In this document: positions 5,711-7,795 of the stretch, piece after piece
Layout: every line of letters begins with the position of its first letter
How positions within the stretch are numbered: position 1 is the stretch's first letter
From: Alphaproteobacteria bacterium
GTDB taxonomy: Bacteria > Pseudomonadota > Alphaproteobacteria > ATCC43930 > CGMCC-115725
Assembly (NCBI GenBank): GCA_017353855.1
Contig: JAFMSA010000170.1
Span: forward strand, 1 to 7,795
Direction: 5' to 3'
Length of the DNA stretch: 7,795 nucleotides
Translations under genes and position numbers: made by a program
The notes under the pieces: model-generated
Seen by the model: only the letters and a program-made list of their open reading frames with translations
Database searches by the model: none
What the model was told of the DNA's origin: nothing

Positions 5711-6745
5711 TCACTTTGCGGCGAAGGCGTCCAGCCGTGGCTCGCCCGCAAAGGCCGGCATGATATCGCGGGCGAAGCGGCGGATATTTTCGCGTGAGCC
5801 GCCGAAATTGATGATGACGTATTCGACGCCGCCCTTTTGCAATCTGTCGAGTTTGCGCATGATCTCGTCCGGGGAGCCGAAGAGCGCGCTTTCCGCGCTC
5901 TCATGCCGGGCCTCTTTCTCGTTCAGTATATAGCGGGTCCTGGTCTCGCCTGCCGGCTGGCGCGCCAGAGCGTTTATCCGCATATGCCCCTGATAGCGCC
6001 GCTCAAGCGCGGCCTCTTTGTCCGCAGCATCTTTAGCGATGTGAATCGCACGGGCGACGCCGACCTGCATCGGGTCGAACAGCCGCCCGCGCGTCCCGAC
6101 TTCATTGCGGAATTGGCCTATCTGTTCCAGGATCTCTTCGGCCAGGGAATGCTGGCCCAACAGCATACTGTAGCCCCGCTCGGCGACCTCCCGAACCGAA
6201 CTGGAGCTGCCCGCCCCCATCCAGAATGGCGGGTGCGGCTTCTGCGCGGTTGGCGGTTCGACAACGATGTTCTCGAACTGCCAATACTTGCCATGATGGG
6301 AGAACGGCGTCTCCGACGTGAAAGCTTTCGTGATGACCGCGAGCGATTCTTCGAACCGCGGCTCGGCCTCTTCCATCGGCAGGCAGAAACCGGCGAATTC
6401 GTTGTGGCGATAGCCCTTGCCGACGCCGAAATCGAGCCGGCCGCCGGATAACAGGTCGAGGGTCGCGGCCTGCTCGGCCAGCAGCACCGGGTTGTGCCAA
6501 GGCAGCACCAGTACGGCCGTGCCCAGGCGCAGATTCCGCGTGCGCGCCCCGAGCCAGGTCAGCAGATTGAGACTCGCCGAGACCTGGCCAAACCCGGTGA
6601 AGTGGTGCTCGACGAGGAAGGTGCTGTAGTAGCCCAGCGCCTCGGCTTCGACATTATTGTCGATGAATTCCCGGAACCCCTGGCTGCTGTCGGTATCTGG
6701 CCCGCTACGCCTGGCTTGCGCACTACCGAAAAGTCCAAATCGCAT
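5711..6745 (-). CDS. LLM-class flavin-dependent monooxygenase, bacterial-luciferase alpha (LuxA)-like
   Basis: A 344-residue luciferase-like monooxygenase from a different subfamily than its two neighbours. It keeps the bacterial luciferase signature FLVEHHFTGFG (43-53), with E46-H47-H48 matching the LuxA EHHF-T-FG region that lines the flavin site. NLRLGTAVLVLPWHNPV (71-87) and GRLDFGVGKGYRHNEF (102-117) follow as in LuxA; G109 stands where LuxA has its reactive Cys106. The likely chemistry is FMNH2- and oxygen-dependent monooxygenation; the substrate is unknown and light emission is not implied. No LuxB, LuxCDE or flavin reductase is in view. Start: AGGAG lies six bases before the ATG. It sits 105 bases after the right-edge LLM gene on the same strand, so they may be co-transcribed. 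The stop is directly followed by the element-like remnant. Confidence 0.92.
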   Translation of the reverse strand: MRFGLFGSAQARRSGPDTDSSQGFREFIDNNVEAEALGYYSTFLVEHHFTGFGQVSASLNLLTWLGARTRNLRLGTAVLVLPWHNPVLLAEQAATLDLLSGGRLDFGVGKGYRHNEFAGFCLPMEEAEPRFEESLAVITKAFTSETPFSHHGKYWQFENIVVEPPTAQKPHPPFWMGAGSSSSVREVAERGYSMLLGQHSLAEEILEQIGQFRNEVGTRGRLFDPMQVGVARAIHIAKDAADKEAALERRYQGHMRINALARQPAGETRTRYILNEKEARHESAESALFGSPDEIMRKLDRLQKGGVEYVIINFGGSRENIRRFARDIMPAFAGEPRLDAFAAK

Positions 6746-6786
6746 CCTATTCTCCTGAGATGCTCGTTACATCATCCTGCTGCTGT

Positions 6787-6811
6787 CCCGCGTCCGCAGA
6801 GCGGCAGCGGG
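6787..6811 (-). repeat. Hairpin in the gap between two LLM genes
   Basis: CCCGC (6787-6791) pairs with GCGGG (6807-6811), and inside it CCGC (6794-6797) pairs with GCGG (6801-6804) around an AGA loop, with two mismatched bases on each side between the stems. It lies 40 bases after the stop of the right-edge gene and before the ribosome site of the LuxA-like gene. No T-run follows, so it may be a processing or stabilising structure rather than a terminator. The remaining gap shows no gene. Confidence 0.3.
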
Positions 6812-6850
6812 GCCGATCCGGACGATGCGGTCGTTCCCCGTAGGCGCCCC

Positions 6851-7795
6851 TCAATGCAGCCGTGGCATGACCTTTTCGCAGAGCAACTGCAGCGACCGCG
6901 TCATCTGTTCCGGCCGGATTCGCGCCCCGAAATTCAGCTCCGCCAGGATGCCGTTGAGGCCGAGTTCTTCCCGCAGCTGCTGCAACCGGTCGGCGACCCG
7001 TTGCGGGCTTCCGATGATCACCTTGTCGCGCATGATTTCCTCATAGGAAATGGTACGAACCGCCTGCGCCTCCGCTGCGCGGCGGCGATTGGGCGATCCT
7101 TCGAGCCGCGTGCTCAAAGTCCGGTAGCCGAGCATGACGCTTTCTTCGGCCTCCTCGAACGCCTGCCGGTCGGTGTCCGCGATATGCAGGCTCAGGCGCA
7201 GATAAACCTCGCCCGTGCCAGGATGACCGGCCTTCCTGTAGGCGCGGCGGTAGGCCTCCAGATCCGGCGCCAGGCCCGATAGTGACCCGCTGCGGACCGC
7301 GACGAAAATTGGGTATCCGGCCTCACCCAGCGACGGGAAAGTTTCCTCGCTGGCGGCCGCGACACGGATCGGCGGGTACGGCTTTTGATAAGGCTGCGGC
7401 ACGGCCGCGGCATTGTCGAAATTGTAATATTTGCCTTCATAAGAAAAAGTCGGCTGCGTCCACGCCTGTTTGACGATCTCGAGAGTCTCCAGGAAGCGTT
7501 CGCGGCTCTCGGAGTAAGGCACGCCATACGCGAGGTAGGAACGCGGGTTGCCGCTGCGCCCGACACCGAAGAGCAGTCTCCCTTTGCTGATCTGATCGAT
7601 CGTCGCGGTCTCCTCGGCAAGACGCAGCGGATGACAGAGGGGCAGAACCTGAACGCCAGTACCGATCTTGATGTGGCGCGTTCGGGCAGCGATGGCACTG
7701 GCAACCGTCAGCGGCGCCGTCAGTACGGACCGGCGCGGCTGCTGGTGGATTTCGGCGAGCCAAATCGCGTCGAGCCCCCACCGATCGGCTGCTTC
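6851..7795 (-). CDS. LLM-class flavin-dependent oxidoreductase (luciferase-like), N-terminus cut by right edge
   Basis: The frame is open from the right edge to a TGA at 6851-6853, giving 314 residues in view. By alignment with its paralogue at 4270-5325, about 31 N-terminal residues lie beyond the window, so an apparent internal Met near 7522 is not the start. It begins within EAADRWGLDAIWLAEIH and shares HIKIGTGVQVLPLC, GRLLFGVGRSG, Y-ESRERF and the terminal RSLQLLCEKVMPRLH with the paralogue. As there, the luciferase EHH site reads E-I-H. Compared with the paralogue it is shorter by several residues in the RLEGSPNRRR region, a likely surface loop. Expected role: flavin- and oxygen-dependent oxidation of an unknown small molecule. 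It would be the first in view of the minus-strand LLM cluster. Its promoter is outside the window. Confidence 0.92.
   Translation of the reverse strand, partial: EAADRWGLDAIWLAEIHQQPRRSVLTAPLTVASAIAARTRHIKIGTGVQVLPLCHPLRLAEETATIDQISKGRLLFGVGRSGNPRSYLAYGVPYSESRERFLETLEIVKQAWTQPTFSYEGKYYNFDNAAAVPQPYQKPYPPIRVAAASEETFPSLGEAGYPIFVAVRSGSLSGLAPDLEAYRRAYRKAGHPGTGEVYLRLSLHIADTDRQAFEEAEESVMLGYRTLSTRLEGSPNRRRAAEAQAVRTISYEEIMRDKVIIGSPQRVADRLQQLREELGLNGILAELNFGARIRPEQMTRSLQLLCEKVMPRLH

Noticed and set aside
5350..5904. Minus-strand open frame bridging the LuxA-like gene end and the remnant
   Set aside because: Its first part overlaps the LuxA-like gene in another frame, so it cannot be an intact transposase. 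Only its remnant part is discussed, as a possible decayed TnpB tail.
5711..6745. A light-producing lux operon
   Set aside because: Only a LuxA-like protein is present. There is no LuxB, no fatty acid reductase genes (luxCDE) and no flavin reductase; most LLM proteins are not luminescent.
6494..7282. + strand open frame of 262 codons across the LuxA-like and right-edge LLM genes
   Set aside because: Antisense shadow spanning two real genes and the gap between them; no domain.

Overview
This is a GC-rich stretch of proteobacterial type, most likely from an alphaproteobacterium. The grounds are strong G/C preference at third codon positions, Shine-Dalgarno-led ATG starts, and the overall look of the CinA-like and lactonase-like proteins. 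It is accessory, small-molecule-enzyme territory. I recognise no complete transposase, phage gene, RNA gene or CRISPR array.

Left part (1-1926): an unidentified reading frame runs off the left edge. It is followed on the + strand by a class I SAM-dependent methyltransferase, which converges on a minus-strand metallo-beta-lactamase-fold protein of the N-acyl homoserine lactonase type. Middle part (1927-3559): a stand-alone CinA C-terminal-domain protein lies upstream of the lactonase on the minus strand. It is divergent from a + strand alpha/beta hydrolase in which lysine occupies the usual nucleophile position. Region 3560-4269 has no gene I can support; it holds several inverted repeats and possibly decayed coding sequence.

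Right part (4270-7795): three luciferase-like monooxygenases (LLM, flavin-dependent oxidoreductases) lie head-to-tail on the minus strand. In order of transcription they are a first one cut by the right edge, then a LuxA-like one of a different subfamily, then a close paralogue of the first. Between the second and third is about 340 bp of hairpin-rich sequence whose low-coordinate end looks like the right end of an IS200/IS605-type (TnpB-associated) element, here only a remnant.

The genes do not form one obvious pathway. The only coherent block is the LLM cluster, which fits FMNH2-dependent oxidation of an unknown organic substrate; no flavin reductase is visible here. The most testable oddities are the Ser-to-Lys change in the alpha/beta hydrolase, the active-site Tyr-to-His difference in the lactonase-like protein, the Lys-to-Arg difference in the CinA domain, and the structured remnant between the LLM genes.
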